64,000 bases of DNA from Oscillospiraceae bacterium (lineage in GTDB: Bacteria > Bacillota > Clostridia > Monoglobales > Monoglobaceae). The notes beneath the pieces were generated by a model that worked only from the letters and a program-made list of their open reading frames with translations, was not told the DNA's origin and ran no database searches. A program made the translations under genes and the position numbers. Location of the stretch: the NCBI GenBank assembly GCA_015068655.1, contig SVKC01000002.1, positions 1 to 64,000 on the forward strand, in the 5' to 3' direction. Shown here piece after piece: positions 1 through 9,080 of this stretch (position 1 is its first letter; every line of letters begins with the position of its first letter).

Positions 1-331
1 TCCGTCAATTTCAAATTTACTGTTTCGGATATTCTGAGTCCGGTATAACAAATTAGCGTAGCAATAGCGTGATCACGAACACCGTTCCCAACGAGCACAC
101 GTTGTCTGAACTCATCCACATCTTTTCCGTTGCCGTGCTCGGACTTGCGAACTGAGTCTGGACAGAAAGGTAGTCGTGCTTGTCCACCACACGGACCTGC
201 TCAGGATCAACAGAAGAAAGGAATGAATTGTAGATTACCAAAGCAGCAATTTTGACATTGATGGATTCATATTTCAAATTACGAATATTCTTCAGGTAAG
301 AAATAAACTCCAGAATATTCTGACGGTATTG
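1..331 (-). pseudogene. Tyrosine recombinase (phage-type integrase), frameshifted and cut by window edge
   Basis: Read leftward, one frame from about 331 gives a helical segment resembling the SAM-like core-binding domain of tyrosine recombinases (QNILEFISYLKNIRNLKYES). It stays open but turns meaningless after about 150. A second frame from about 175 to base 1 gives RDHAIATLICYTGLRISE, the start of the catalytic domain with the first catalytic arginine in TGLR. Both halves are recognisable only if a frameshift lies around 130-175. A TGA at 332-334 interrupts the upstream end, so the true start is also lost. The gene runs off the left edge, so the C-terminal HxxR and Tyr cannot be checked. 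It is probably a dead integrase marking an old island boundary. Confidence 0.7.
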
Positions 332-393
332 TCAAAGTAGTATATAAACGCATGCCCCTTTTGATGTCTTTATCATTAATCACTCTAAAAAAA

Positions 394-1364
394 TTACCCA
401 AAGTATATATAATCCTCATATGCTCTTTTGTAAGGATACAACTCGTTTCCCGTCTTGGTATAGTTATTCATATCTATAAGGCACTGAGCAATGGTAATTT
501 CCTCCTCGCTGAGCCGAGCCTCTTTAAAAGGGAACTCAAACAAAGTCTTATCCTCAAAAGTAATTTTGTCAATATAAAATCCATCCAGCAATCCGGACAT
601 AACAGTTTTTATATCACCGCTAACAGCCTTGTTCTCCCGATTCAAATATCGAACCTGATTGTTTTCAATTTCACCCTTTGTCCTCGTATCAAAATGCGTT
701 CTTTTCTGATTGGAGAAAAATACTGTTCAATATTATAATCATAAATTGCCGTTGCATTTTTGAATTGATAAACCTTGTTTTGCTGATGCGTAATCTCTTC
801 GGTCTTTTCTGCAAATTCACCTATTCTACCGTGAGTTCTAACCATTTTATCGTCTAAAATATGAGAACTAATCAGGTTAGGCTTTTCATAATCGTCAAGT
901 AAAAACCGAAGCAGGCTCATGGCGTGATAATCATGAGCAACAGAAAGCTGAATATGATTAACATTTCCTATTACCCCTGTATCAATGATTTTTTTTAATG
1001 CCTGATAGGTTCCCTTTAAATGAAATTGCTCGGCAACCTGAATTTTCTCATAGCAATGCCCTTGCTTTGGCTTTTTAATCACGGGTGTTTCGCTTAAAAC
1101 ATAATATCCCATATCTGCAAGCTCAACAGATAAATCCGAAATATCCTCTTTGTTGATGCAATTAACAATAAAGTCAAAAGGTTTCTGCAAGCTTTCTTCA
1201 AGGGAACTTAATACCTTGACATTGAATTTCTCCGTAATGTATCGCCTGCGTTCCGCATTTCTCACACAGATTGCACTAATATGAAACCTTTCAGGCATTG
1301 CTTTTGCAATTCTCAAATAGAACTCTGTACGCCATCCGCCACCGATAATAACAAAATTTATCAT
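394..1364 (-). pseudogene. Gfo/Idh/MocA-family oxidoreductase, disrupted by a frameshift
   Basis: The N-terminal part (from ATG at 1364, preceded by GAGGAG) has a Rossmann start INFVIIGGGWRTE and continues to about 680. The matching C-terminal part continues in another frame as far as a stop at 394. Joining the frames near 674-680 in an AAAGGG-like run restores a continuous protein of about 320 residues; one missing base explains it. ETPV stands where most relatives have EKP. It follows the fibronectin-like fragment, whose stop lies just before its ribosome-binding site, and is the last gene of the leftward dapA-family operon. A sequencing error cannot be excluded, but the neighbouring integrase is also broken. 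Confidence 0.75.
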
Positions 1365-1366
1365 TT

Positions 1367-1630
1367 TCAAAACTCCTCAACATAAAACTCGTAGTCGGTT
1401 TCGTTTTTCAGGAAATTTATTGTATATGTCAATCCCTCTGTCTTTCCGACACAAACAAACTCTCCAATATTTCTTTCTCTTATATATACACTATAACAAT
1501 CACATCCGGCATCAAGCCAGTCGAATGTTATACTATCGCTTGTCGGTGCAATTCTGCACACATATATACCATCATTTCTTCCGAGATATGGTCTGTATGG
1601 AGCATAACTCCAGTTTTTATGTGTTTTCAT
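1367..1630 (-). CDS. Short fibronectin type III-like protein, possibly an N-terminal remnant
   Basis: This is an 87-aa protein starting at an ATG with a GGGAGAGAG ribosome site. Residues 20-87 look like a single fibronectin-III or Ig-like beta sandwich (alternating hydrophobic strands, ending TDYEFYV). There is no signal peptide. Such a domain is normally the N-terminal part of a longer glycan-active enzyme. Here the frame closes at the end of the domain, immediately before the Shine-Dalgarno of the broken oxidoreductase, which suggests a deletion fused two genes. It could still be expressed as a small stand-alone domain. Function unknown. Confidence 0.5.
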   Translation of the reverse strand: MKTHKNWSYAPYRPYLGRNDGIYVCRIAPTSDSITFDWLDAGCDCYSVYIRERNIGEFVCVGKTEGLTYTINFLKNETDYEFYVEEF

Positions 1631-1641
1631 GCTACTCTCTC

Positions 1642-2553
1642 CTATAATCCCAAGTGTTTTTTTAGAGTATTATTTAAATGATACATCTGCTTTACTATCA
1701 TCTTCTGATACTCTGTAAGGTTTTTATGGTCTGCTGACCTTGAATATATATCCATTGGAATACCTTCCAGATTAAGATAATACTTTGCCGTACATGGATA
1801 TGCAGGACTTTCCGTAAAAGCTGACATGCTTAAAATATCCGATATTGTTTCAGATTGCTCATTTTCAAAGTTTTCAAACAACCATACCAGTAACCTTGGA
1901 TGAAAATTTGCCATAATTCCAGAATAACCGCTTGCTCCATACTTCAAAGAATGAACTAATGTCTGTTCATTCGCATTGAATAACGCACAATCGCTTCCAT
2001 TTAGAAATTCAAGTCTTTTCTTTAACAAATCGGGACAACAACATGTGTCTTTGATAAACCGAAACCTCTTTGTTGAAATCATCCATTCAAGAATTTCATC
2101 AGTAAGCAGTCTTTTATAAGGTTTTGGACATTCATAAATACCAAGCGGAATATCTTTGTCAATGTTTTCTAAAAGCTTTTCACCGTTCTCTATAAATGTC
2201 TTATCGCCGTCATTATGTAAATCAAGCCTATTTGAAACTAAAACGAAGGCATCAATTCCTGTTTGTGATATTTGATTAATCTCTTCTGCCTGCTCTTCAA
2301 GCGAATCGGCACAATGACCCGATGCTACAACATCTAACTTCCCTTCTGATGCATCCACTACTGCTTTTGCAAGCCTGACTCTTTCCTTTAAACTTAAAAA
2401 ATGCATTTCACTTGACTGACAAACGGCAAACACGCCCTGACAACCCTCTCTTATATACCACTGTGTCAGCTTTTCAACTGATGCATAATCTATTTTACCA
2501 TTTTTATATGGCGTTATCATTGTTGGATAAATTCCCTTTTTAATTGTTTTCAA
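1642..2553 (-). CDS. Dihydrodipicolinate synthase / N-acetylneuraminate lyase family protein
   Basis: This 303-aa class I aldolase-type TIM barrel starts at a TTG with AAAGGAG eight bases upstream. The family forms a Schiff base on a barrel lysine and uses a nearby tyrosine for proton transfer. Both are present: Lys168 in RFIKDT and Tyr140 in GIYECP. The usual GTTGE pyruvate-binding motif is replaced by CQSSE, so it is unlikely to be true lysine-pathway DapA. A sugar-acid or keto-deoxy-sugar aldolase or dehydratase fits the catabolic neighbours better. It heads a leftward operon with the FN3-like fragment and broken oxidoreductase, and has its own promoter with AraC-type operator sites. Substrate unknown. 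Confidence 0.8.
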   Translation of the reverse strand: MKTIKKGIYPTMITPYKNGKIDYASVEKLTQWYIREGCQGVFAVCQSSEMHFLSLKERVRLAKAVVDASEGKLDVVASGHCADSLEEQAEEINQISQTGIDAFVLVSNRLDLHNDGDKTFIENGEKLLENIDKDIPLGIYECPKPYKRLLTDEILEWMISTKRFRFIKDTCCCPDLLKKRLEFLNGSDCALFNANEQTLVHSLKYGASGYSGIMANFHPRLLVWLFENFENEQSETISDILSMSAFTESPAYPCTAKYYLNLEGIPMDIYSRSADHKNLTEYQKMIVKQMYHLNNTLKKHLGL

Positions 2554-2625
2554 TTTTTGTATCTCCTTTCTTTTTTTGATGCAACCTTTATATTACTCAA
2601 AAATTACTTAATACTTCTTATTAAC

Positions 2626-2654
2626 ATTATATTAAAAAACCTTCTTTTCAACAA
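2626..2654 (-). promoter_or_regulatory. Sigma-A type promoter of the dapA-like operon
   Basis: Reading leftward, -35 TTGTTG (2649-2654) and -10 TATAAT (2626-2631) are separated by 17 bp. It faces the TTG-started dapA-like gene at 2553. The -35 box is weak, and it directly abuts the three GACATCT repeats, the arrangement expected of an activator-dependent promoter. Confidence 0.55.
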
Positions 2655-2693
2655 GACATCTATAGGACATCTTCTTGTCATTTTCGGACATCT
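2655..2693. promoter_or_regulatory. Candidate AraC-family operator: three phased GACATCT repeats
   Basis: GACATCT occurs at 2655-2661, 2666-2672 and 2687-2693. The starts are 11 and 21 bp apart, so all three lie on one face of the helix. The first copy touches the -35 box of the leftward promoter. Direct, helically phased repeats next to a -35 are typical of AraC-family activators, and the adjacent divergent gene is one. Binding is inferred, not shown. Confidence 0.55.
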
Positions 2694-2756
2694 GCATAAT
2701 ATTCTCATTGACTTTTAGAAAGTTTTATATTAAGATGAAAACAAGGTGGTGAGACA

Positions 2757-3644
2757 ATGTTTTCAAAATACAACGAAGCACAGTTGTCTGTTGCTTCAAA
2801 AAGACTAAATAGTTCTTTTCCATATATTAAAAACTCACTTTTTGAAATTGAAACATTCTGGCTTCGATTTGCTTTTGGTAAAAACACAACTTGGAATTTC
2901 AGAGAACATCATCATTCTTTTTACGAATTGCATATAGTCACCTCCGGAAAAGCCACCTACCTCATAAACTCAAAAACAATTACTTTAACAAAAAATACTT
3001 TTCTTTTTATTCCTCCAAACATATCACACCAAGTTGTAAGCGTTTCCGACGATTACACCAAATTCGCATTTTCGTTCGAAATACATAACAATGACGAACT
3101 TTGCAAATTGTTAAAAAGCGAAATTGGAACACATTTTTTCGATACCACTCCACAAATTGTTCTTACTCTTGCAGAAAATATTTTAGATAATATTTTGCAC
3201 GAAAACTTCGGTTATCACACCATAATTGAAAATAATCTGACAAATTTGTTATTATCACTAATGCAACCGATGCTTAAATTATATAACTTCATTGACCATG
3301 CAGAAAAATCCTCAGACTCTCACCTTGCAATGCGAGTAAAAATGGCACTTTCATATATCGACGATAACATTGCAGATGCAACTGCCGTAAATATAGCAAA
3401 CCATTTGCACATAAGCACAAAGCAGTTGTCGCGAACACTAAAAACCGCTTTATCGATGACAACGCAGGAAGTAATTGTTCACAGACGAATTAAAAAAGCT
3501 AAAAAATTAATGCAAAATCTTGATATTCCGCTATCCGAAATAGCAGCAATGGCGGGGTTTAATTCTCAACAACATTTCAGCAAAACATTTAAAAGGACAG
3601 AAGGCACTACTGCCACATACTACAGACAACAAATTTTTGAATAA
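2757..3644 (+). CDS. AraC-family transcriptional regulator (cupin sensor plus double HTH)
   Basis: This is a 295-aa protein. Residues about 40-120 form a cupin-like sensing domain (EHHHSFYELHIV, a histidine-rich first strand). Residues about 190-292 are the AraC double helix-turn-helix with the conserved second helix (IPLSEIAAMAGFNSQQHFSKTFK). The ATG follows GGTGGTGAG. It is divergent from the dapA-like operon, with phased repeats in between, and 27 bp upstream of the FGGY kinase with which it is probably cotranscribed. It likely activates both sides in response to a sugar or sugar acid. The gene and its neighbours look more AT-rich than the rest of the window. Confidence 0.9.
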   Translation: MFSKYNEAQLSVASKRLNSSFPYIKNSLFEIETFWLRFAFGKNTTWNFREHHHSFYELHIVTSGKATYLINSKTITLTKNTFLFIPPNISHQVVSVSDDYTKFAFSFEIHNNDELCKLLKSEIGTHFFDTTPQIVLTLAENILDNILHENFGYHTIIENNLTNLLLSLMQPMLKLYNFIDHAEKSSDSHLAMRVKMALSYIDDNIADATAVNIANHLHISTKQLSRTLKTALSMTTQEVIVHRRIKKAKKLMQNLDIPLSEIAAMAGFNSQQHFSKTFKRTEGTTATYYRQQIFE

Positions 3645-3671
3645 TAATCTTTAATCAGAAAGGAATTTATT

Positions 3672-5261
3672 ATGGAAATATCAACAAAAATAATCAACGC
3701 AGAAACCTCTTTAGGAATTGAACTTGGTTCCACAAGAATTAAAGCAGTTTTAACCGACAATTTGGGTAAAGTTCTCGCCACAGGATGTTATGAATGGGAA
3801 AATCAGTTAATTGATGGTGTATGGACTTACAGTTTGGATGAAGTACATAAAGGTTTACATTCATGCTATAAGGATTTAGCCAAAAATGTTAAAGATAAAT
3901 GTGGCGTTACACTTTCTAAGATAGGCACAATAGGAATAAGTGCAATGATGCACGGATATTTGGTTTTTGATAAAAATAATAAGCTGCTTACACCTTTCAG
4001 AACTTGGCGTAATACAATGACAAAGCAGGCTGTGGATATACTTAGTAAACTATTCAGATTTAATATTCCGCAAAGGTGGAGTATTGCTCATCTTTATCAG
4101 TCGATTTTAAACAAAGAAGAGCATGTTAAAGACATCGCATATATGACGACTTTATCAGGTTATGTTCACTGGCTTTTAACAGGAGAAAAGGTTCTGGGAA
4201 TTAATGACGCATCTGGTATGTTCCCCATCGATAAAGATAGTAACTTCCATAAGGACATGATGAAACAATTTGATAATTTGATTGAAAAAGAAAACTATTC
4301 CTGGAAGCTTTCCGAAATATTGCCAAAAGTTTTAAAGGCAGGATGCTGTGCAGGAACTCTTACAGAAAAAGGCGCCGTTCTTTTAGACGAAACAGGGGTG
4401 CTTCAACCAGGAATTCCTCTTTGTCCTCCTGAAGGTGACGCAGGAACAGGTATGGTTGCAACAAACAGCATTGCAAAAAAAACCGGAAATGTTTCAGCAG
4501 GAACATCAATTTTTGCAATGATTGTAATGGAAAAAGAATTAAAAGGACTGTACCCCGAAATTGATATGGTTACAACACCCGACGGCAGCCCTGTTGCAAT
4601 GGTGCACTGTAATAATTGTACATCTGATTTGAATTCCTGGGTAAATCTTTTTGATGAAGTTTTCAATGCATTCGAAATAAACATAGATAAGGGAAAGTTA
4701 TATACTACACTATATAAAAAAGCTCTTGACGGAGACAAATCATGCACAGGACTTATGGCATACAACTACCTTTCAGGTGAACATATAACAGGAGTTTCTG
4801 AAGGCAGACCATTATTTGTAAGAACACCGGACACCAAAATGACATTGGCCAATTTTATGAGAACTCATATTTATGCAACACTTGGATCATTAAGAATAGG
4901 CCTTGACATTTTAACAGAAAACGAAAATGTTAAAATTGATAAAATTATGGGACACGGCGGATTTTTCAAAACTCCTGAAGTTGGTCAAAAAATTCTTGCA
5001 GCAGCTTTGAATACCGATGTCTCCGTTATGGAAACGGCAGGAGAAGGCGGTGCCTGGGGAATTTCTTTACTTGCTTCGTTTATGAAATGGAAGGATGAAA
5101 AAGAAACATTACCTGAATTTCTAAATAACAAAATATTTGTAGAGGAAAATGCAGTTACAGTTTCGCCTGACAAAGAAGATGTAACTGGTTTTAATGAGTT
5201 TATGAAAGAATATAAATCCTGTCTTGCAATAGAAAAATGCGCGATAGAAAACTTAAAATAA
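3672..5261 (+). CDS. FGGY-family carbohydrate kinase
   Basis: This 529-aa two-domain sugar kinase of the actin-like ATPase fold phosphorylates a pentulose, hexulose or related sugar with ATP. Visible signatures are the N-terminal phosphate loop [13 protein letters not shown] (about residues 15-27), GISAMMHGY in the sugar domain, the central GDAGTG segment, and GHGGFFKTP plus AGEGGAWG near the C-terminus. Length is normal for the family. It follows the AraC gene by 27 bp with AGAAAGGAA as ribosome site. With the aldolase it could form a kinase-aldolase route for a keto sugar. Xylulo-, ribulo- and rhamnulokinase cannot be separated by eye. Confidence 0.85.
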   Translation: MEISTKIINAETSLGIELGSTRIKAVLTDNLGKVLATGCYEWENQLIDGVWTYSLDEVHKGLHSCYKDLAKNVKDKCGVTLSKIGTIGISAMMHGYLVFDKNNKLLTPFRTWRNTMTKQAVDILSKLFRFNIPQRWSIAHLYQSILNKEEHVKDIAYMTTLSGYVHWLLTGEKVLGINDASGMFPIDKDSNFHKDMMKQFDNLIEKENYSWKLSEILPKVLKAGCCAGTLTEKGAVLLDETGVLQPGIPLCPPEGDAGTGMVATNSIAKKTGNVSAGTSIFAMIVMEKELKGLYPEIDMVTTPDGSPVAMVHCNNCTSDLNSWVNLFDEVFNAFEINIDKGKLYTTLYKKALDGDKSCTGLMAYNYLSGEHITGVSEGRPLFVRTPDTKMTLANFMRTHIYATLGSLRIGLDILTENENVKIDKIMGHGGFFKTPEVGQKILAAALNTDVSVMETAGEGGAWGISLLASFMKWKDEKETLPEFLNNKIFVEENAVTVSPDKEDVTGFNEFMKEYKSCLAIEKCAIENLK

Positions 5262-5322
5262 TAGGCAGTGTGAGAAATTTTCTGTAAATTCAATTTTTTA
5301 TGATAAAATATTCACTTTTATG

Positions 5323-5354
5323 GGCAGGAACAGCCGTATTTCGGCTTTCCTGCC
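5323..5354 (+). terminator. Hairpin downstream of the FGGY kinase
   Basis: GGCAGGAA and AGCCG pair with CGGCT and TTCCTGCC around a TATTT loop, with one bulged C at 5331. It lies 62 bp after the kinase stop and has no T-tract, so it is a weak terminator or an RNA-stability element. Confidence 0.45.
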
Positions 5355-5368
5355 TTAACTGTAATATA

Positions 5369-5461
5369 GGACGGATTTTACGCCATGTCAAGAGCGGTCT
5401 CGAAAGAGACCGTGAATTTCACCCTTGACATGTCTGTGATTTTATGCTATCAGAACCGTCC
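5369..5461. repeat. Nested inverted-repeat element in a 370-bp gene-free gap
   Basis: Three concentric stems: GGACGG (5369-5374) with CCGTCC (5456-5461); CATGTCAAG (5384-5392) with CTTGACATG (5424-5432); and GGTCTC (5396-5401) with GAGACC (5406-5411), closed by a GAAA tetraloop. All arms match perfectly. The rest of the 5262-5634 gap shows no gene longer than a few codons. It may be a structured RNA or a small palindromic insertion; function unknown. Confidence 0.5.
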
Positions 5462-5634
5462 GTCATACATTACTTTTTTAATTTTGTCAACAAACAGTAA
5501 TTATTATGAAAAGGAAGGTAATTTTTAAGTGAGAATACAACACTTACCCATCATTTAACGGAGTTGATTAAAACTGCATATTCTCTCAGGGCGCACACCC
5601 TTATTTTTCTTCGCTTTATTTTAATCTTTTTCTA

Positions 5635-6543
5635 TTATATCACAACTTTTTGGCGGTATAGTTTTGTTATTTTATAGTTATTTAAAATTTGTTCCGCAAC
5701 CCAGCGGTTAGTTTGCGGAGTATAATGCACAGCATCCTCGATAAAAATCCCGTTTCCCCTGATTCCCGAAGTATAATGGGGGGCATCACAAACATCAAAA
5801 ACTGATATATTTTCGTTTTCTGAGCTTAACTGTTCAAAAACACCATTGATGTAATGCAGCTTTTCAAGGGACTCACCCGAAGGGTCAAGGTCAAGACACC
5901 GGTCATAGCTCACCATTTTGTGCAAAACTATCGGCACTTTTTTACCCAAGGCATCACAAAAGCCGTCAAAAAGTGCGTAATAAGTTTTTTTCAGAGAGTT
6001 GTTCAGCAGCTCAGCAGAAGCTGTTGTGTCGTTTTCTCCCCCACGCCAATGAACGCCCATAATTTCAGGCGTTTTTCCCTGTTCGTTCAGGCTTTTGCCA
6101 ATAAGCGAAAGAATATGAACCGTAAATGGATATAGGGAAATATCAACCGTGCCAAGGACTCCGGGAATGAGCTTTTTTTCATAAGTGGGATTCCACATAT
6201 ACCCGTCTGTGATTCCCTGAGCACCAATTGCAATTTGTACAATATATAAATCGGGAAGATTGTTTTTGTTTCCCGAATCAATCTCCTTCTGCCACAAATC
6301 CGCAAGATAATTGGCAAGAGAGTAAGTGTGATCCTGCTCCTCGGCAAGATTCATTCCGCCGCTTGTGTATCCGCTCCAGCGCAAATTACTTATATCAAAG
6401 GATTGGTTATGTTTTCTGTCTAAACCAAAAACATTTTTTAATGGTTTGCAGAATTTATCCTTGTTTTCCATTGGTATTCCATGCCCCACGGCATTGGATT
6501 GTCCAAGAAGAATGAAAACAGCAGCTTTATCCTGATTATTCAC
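5635..6543 (-). CDS. Sialate O-acetylesterase-like carbohydrate esterase (DUF303/SGNH type)
   Basis: This 302-aa cytosolic protein (no signal peptide) has the family signature ILLGQSNAVG with Ser16 as likely nucleophile, the block MGVHWRGGEND and a late histidine in EDAVHYTP. Members remove acetyl groups from sugars. The GTG start overlaps the end of the preceding SGNH gene, so the two are translationally coupled. It is the last gene of the long leftward locus. It likely deacetylates imported oligosaccharides; the exact ester is unknown. Confidence 0.75.
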   Translation of the reverse strand: MNNQDKAAVFILLGQSNAVGHGIPMENKDKFCKPLKNVFGLDRKHNQSFDISNLRWSGYTSGGMNLAEEQDHTYSLANYLADLWQKEIDSGNKNNLPDLYIVQIAIGAQGITDGYMWNPTYEKKLIPGVLGTVDISLYPFTVHILSLIGKSLNEQGKTPEIMGVHWRGGENDTTASAELLNNSLKKTYYALFDGFCDALGKKVPIVLHKMVSYDRCLDLDPSGESLEKLHYINGVFEQLSSENENISVFDVCDAPHYTSGIRGNGIFIEDAVHYTPQTNRWVAEQILNNYKITKLYRQKVVI

Positions 6544-7141
6544 AGCTTTTACCCCATATATTCTTTTCTATATTTTTTACCACATAATCGGCAATCAATT
6601 GAGAACCCTTTTCATTAAAGTGTACCCAGTCCGAATGTAAATCTTCACCAAAGTCCTTTGTCAGCCCATACAGGTCATTTACCTCCACATTCAGCCGATT
6701 CATTAATTCTTTTGCAGCCTCATTATACTTTTCAATATCAGCATTATACCTGAAGAAATCAGGGTCAGCCCATTCTTCAATAACCGCTGTTGAGGTAGCA
6801 AAAACGATCCTTGCATTGGGAAAAAGCTGAACGATTCTGCCATAAACACGTTCAAGCATATTCACATAAACATCACAAGGTGTAAGAGGCTCATCCTTAT
6901 TTATCCGCAAAACATCCCAAAGCCCGTTATTCCAGTGAACAAGGTCAATCCTCTCACCATCAATATTCTTCGCCCATTCATGCAAATACCTCAGGGTATA
7001 CTGTGCCATACGGCAATTTTCATCGGGAGCATACACATTTGCTCTGCCGTTTAAGGCTTCCTTTACATAACCCCCGTACCCCGGGCTGTTTGGCGGTGCG
7101 CCAAACCGTATGGAATCACCAATCAAAAATATGTTTTTCAT
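6536..7141 (-). CDS. SGNH/GDSL-family hydrolase
   Basis: This 201-aa protein starts at ATG 7141, chosen because GGAG lies six bases upstream; an earlier in-frame codon would read into the upstream gene. Block I is IFLIGDSIRFG (Ser10), and the C-terminal catalytic block is HSDWVHFNEKG, giving the Asp-x-x-His pair. The SGNH fold covers carbohydrate esterases and some lipases; in this locus a second acetyl-xylan or pectin-type esterase is the sensible guess. It overlaps the start of the DUF303 gene by eight bases. Confidence 0.75.
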   Translation of the reverse strand: MKNIFLIGDSIRFGAPPNSPGYGGYVKEALNGRANVYAPDENCRMAQYTLRYLHEWAKNIDGERIDLVHWNNGLWDVLRINKDEPLTPCDVYVNMLERVYGRIVQLFPNARIVFATSTAVIEEWADPDFFRYNADIEKYNEAAKELMNRLNVEVNDLYGLTKDFGEDLHSDWVHFNEKGSQLIADYVVKNIEKNIWGKSCE

Positions 7142-7160
7142 ACTGAACTCCATTTCCTTG

Positions 7161-8168
7161 TTACAAATACATTCTGCCGCCTGTTTTGGCAGCTTCAACT
7201 TCCTTCAACACCAGCTTCACCGACTCACAAGCTGATTCCGGCGATATGTTTTCCAAACCTTCCCCGTCAATTATACACTTCAAAAACGCACGTATTTCCC
7301 GCATATGCGAAGGTTCTGCATCAAGAACAGGCGAAAAGCTGTCCTCGTCCTGATATACCGTCATTGTGCCGTCCTTAATAACCACCGTTGCTTTTTCAAA
7401 ATTAACCATACACCGTTTTTCAAAGGGAAAGCTCTGGGGCATTGCCCAGTCCGCTCCCGAAACAACCAATAAATTGTCATAAAAATAATGAGTAAAAACC
7501 GATTCAAGACCTGCCTTACGCTCGGTAACAGCAGATTCCAGAGCCTTCGGCAGTCCAAAAAACCAGTTAATCAAATCCACATCGTGAATATGCATATCAA
7601 GAGCACATCCGCCGCTTTGCTTCGGGTCCAGAATCCAGTTGTTCCACGTCCAGCAGGGCAGTTGAGAATATCTGAAAAATTCAGCTCTGAAGGGTTCTCC
7701 GAATGTCTTTTTGTCAACATACTCCTTCAGTTTCTCGTATGCAGACTCAAAACGTGCACTGTGTCCAATCATCAGATATTTTCCGCTTGACATTGCCGCT
7801 CTGCTCATATTTTCACAGCTTTCTGCCGACAACGCCATTGGTTTTTCCGAAAACACATGAACCCCCTTTTTCAATGCATACACCGCCACCTCTTCATGCA
7901 AAAAGGTCGGCAGCGTAGAAAGAACAAAATCCAATGGTTCATTATTGAGCATTTCCCTGTAATCCTGATAAAACTTGCACTCCGAAAAATCAACAGAGGA
8001 TAAATCGACCTCGCCAATATTCAGATTCATGCTATTCTTTACGGTCGCTTCATCTGCTCCGCAAATTGCATGCAAATGAATATCTCCGCGTTCCTTTTCA
8101 AGCTCAAGCAGGTTCATCAAATGCTTTTTACCCAAGCCTCCAAAGCCAATAATTGCATATTTATACAT
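7161..8168 (-). CDS. Gfo/Idh/MocA-family oxidoreductase
   Basis: About 335 aa. The NAD(P)-binding Rossmann domain begins YAIIGFGGLGKKH, the mid-domain EKPMA lysine motif is present, and the C-terminal alpha/beta domain includes GGCALDMHIHDVD with the usual catalytic histidine region. I prefer the ATG at 8168, preceded by GGTGATGAG; an ATG four codons earlier is possible. These enzymes oxidise or reduce a sugar hydroxyl, often at C3. It sits between the LmbE and SGNH genes and resembles the oxidoreductase at 11608 (shared GFGGLG and EKPMA). Confidence 0.85.
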   Translation of the reverse strand: MYKYAIIGFGGLGKKHLMNLLELEKERGDIHLHAICGADEATVKNSMNLNIGEVDLSSVDFSECKFYQDYREMLNNEPLDFVLSTLPTFLHEEVAVYALKKGVHVFSEKPMALSAESCENMSRAAMSSGKYLMIGHSARFESAYEKLKEYVDKKTFGEPFRAEFFRYSQLPCWTWNNWILDPKQSGGCALDMHIHDVDLINWFFGLPKALESAVTERKAGLESVFTHYFYDNLLVVSGADWAMPQSFPFEKRCMVNFEKATVVIKDGTMTVYQDEDSFSPVLDAEPSHMREIRAFLKCIIDGEGLENISPESACESVKLVLKEVEAAKTGGRMYL

Positions 8169-8192
8169 CTCATCACCCATTTAAAAACTTCT

Positions 8193-9053
8193 TTACAATG
8201 AAAACAATTCTTCTTTCAGCTCATCAGTCAACGCCGCACCGTATCCGCAAAGTTGAAATGCCTCTGCGTAACGAATTTTTGAACCCTTTTCCTCACCGTA
8301 CTGTTTTTTTAGTTCAGCCCTGAACCTTGATGCTGTTTTTGCAAAACGAACAGCATAACCCCATCCGTCATGCATGAGCTTTGCACTCAGAATTTCTTCA
8401 TCGGTGTAATCATCAAAATTTTTTGTGCCCTTCAGCCATTGCACGCGTTCATTCTCGTCTGTGGGGGCAGTAACACCGTATGTATATGGCAGCCATTCAT
8501 AAAGCTGCGAATCGTTCATATGTGCCATTTGAAGCTTGGTATCAACTTCATCATCCATATCCACAACAATATCTGCACGAAAATCAGGTTCCTGAATATT
8601 ATCCTCATTATACATAATAACAGGCATAAATCGCATTGCAGGAACATCGGGACACTCATGGGGCACCGTCAAAAGATATGAAGCGTCCATAACAAGCTGA
8701 CCCGATGCACGGTGGTCGGCATGATAATCGCTGGGACGGTGAGCAATAATCAAATCAGGCGAAAACTCTCTGATATAACGAATAAGTCTCTTTCGAGTTT
8801 TTAAATCAGCCACCAGATTGCAGTCGTCATAGTCCCATACATCATATGTTATTCCCAAAAACTTTGCGACCGACTGCGATTCCTTTGCCCGCTTTGCCAC
8901 AGTTTCTTCAAATGTCATGATATGATGTCCGCCACAGCCGTTACACATACTCAAAAAACGCACCTCGTGTCCCTTTTTCGCACACTTGTGAGCCAAGCCA
9001 CCGCATCTGAATTCGCTGTCGTCCTGATGCGCACCAATCATTAATACCTTCAT
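8193..9053 (-). CDS. LmbE/PIG-L family deacetylase
   Basis: This 286-aa zinc-dependent N-deacetylase fold has GAHQDD at residues 7-12 (family consensus AHPDD, here Pro to Gln) and the second metal motif HADHR. Relatives hydrolyse N-acetyl groups of GlcNAc-type sugars or amides. There is no signal peptide, so it acts in the cytoplasm. It lies in tight order with the upstream TIM barrel (gap under 30 bp) and downstream oxidoreductase, so it probably processes the same imported sugar. The substrate cannot be named. Confidence 0.8.
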   Translation of the reverse strand: MKVLMIGAHQDDSEFRCGGLAHKCAKKGHEVRFLSMCNGCGGHHIMTFEETVAKRAKESQSVAKFLGITYDVWDYDDCNLVADLKTRKRLIRYIREFSPDLIIAHRPSDYHADHRASGQLVMDASYLLTVPHECPDVPAMRFMPVIMYNEDNIQEPDFRADIVVDMDDEVDTKLQMAHMNDSQLYEWLPYTYGVTAPTDENERVQWLKGTKNFDDYTDEEILSAKLMHDGWGYAVRFAKTASRFRAELKKQYGEEKGSKIRYAEAFQLCGYGAALTDELKEELFSL

Positions 9054-9080
9054 ATTTATCCGTCCTTCCCGTTTTTCTTT

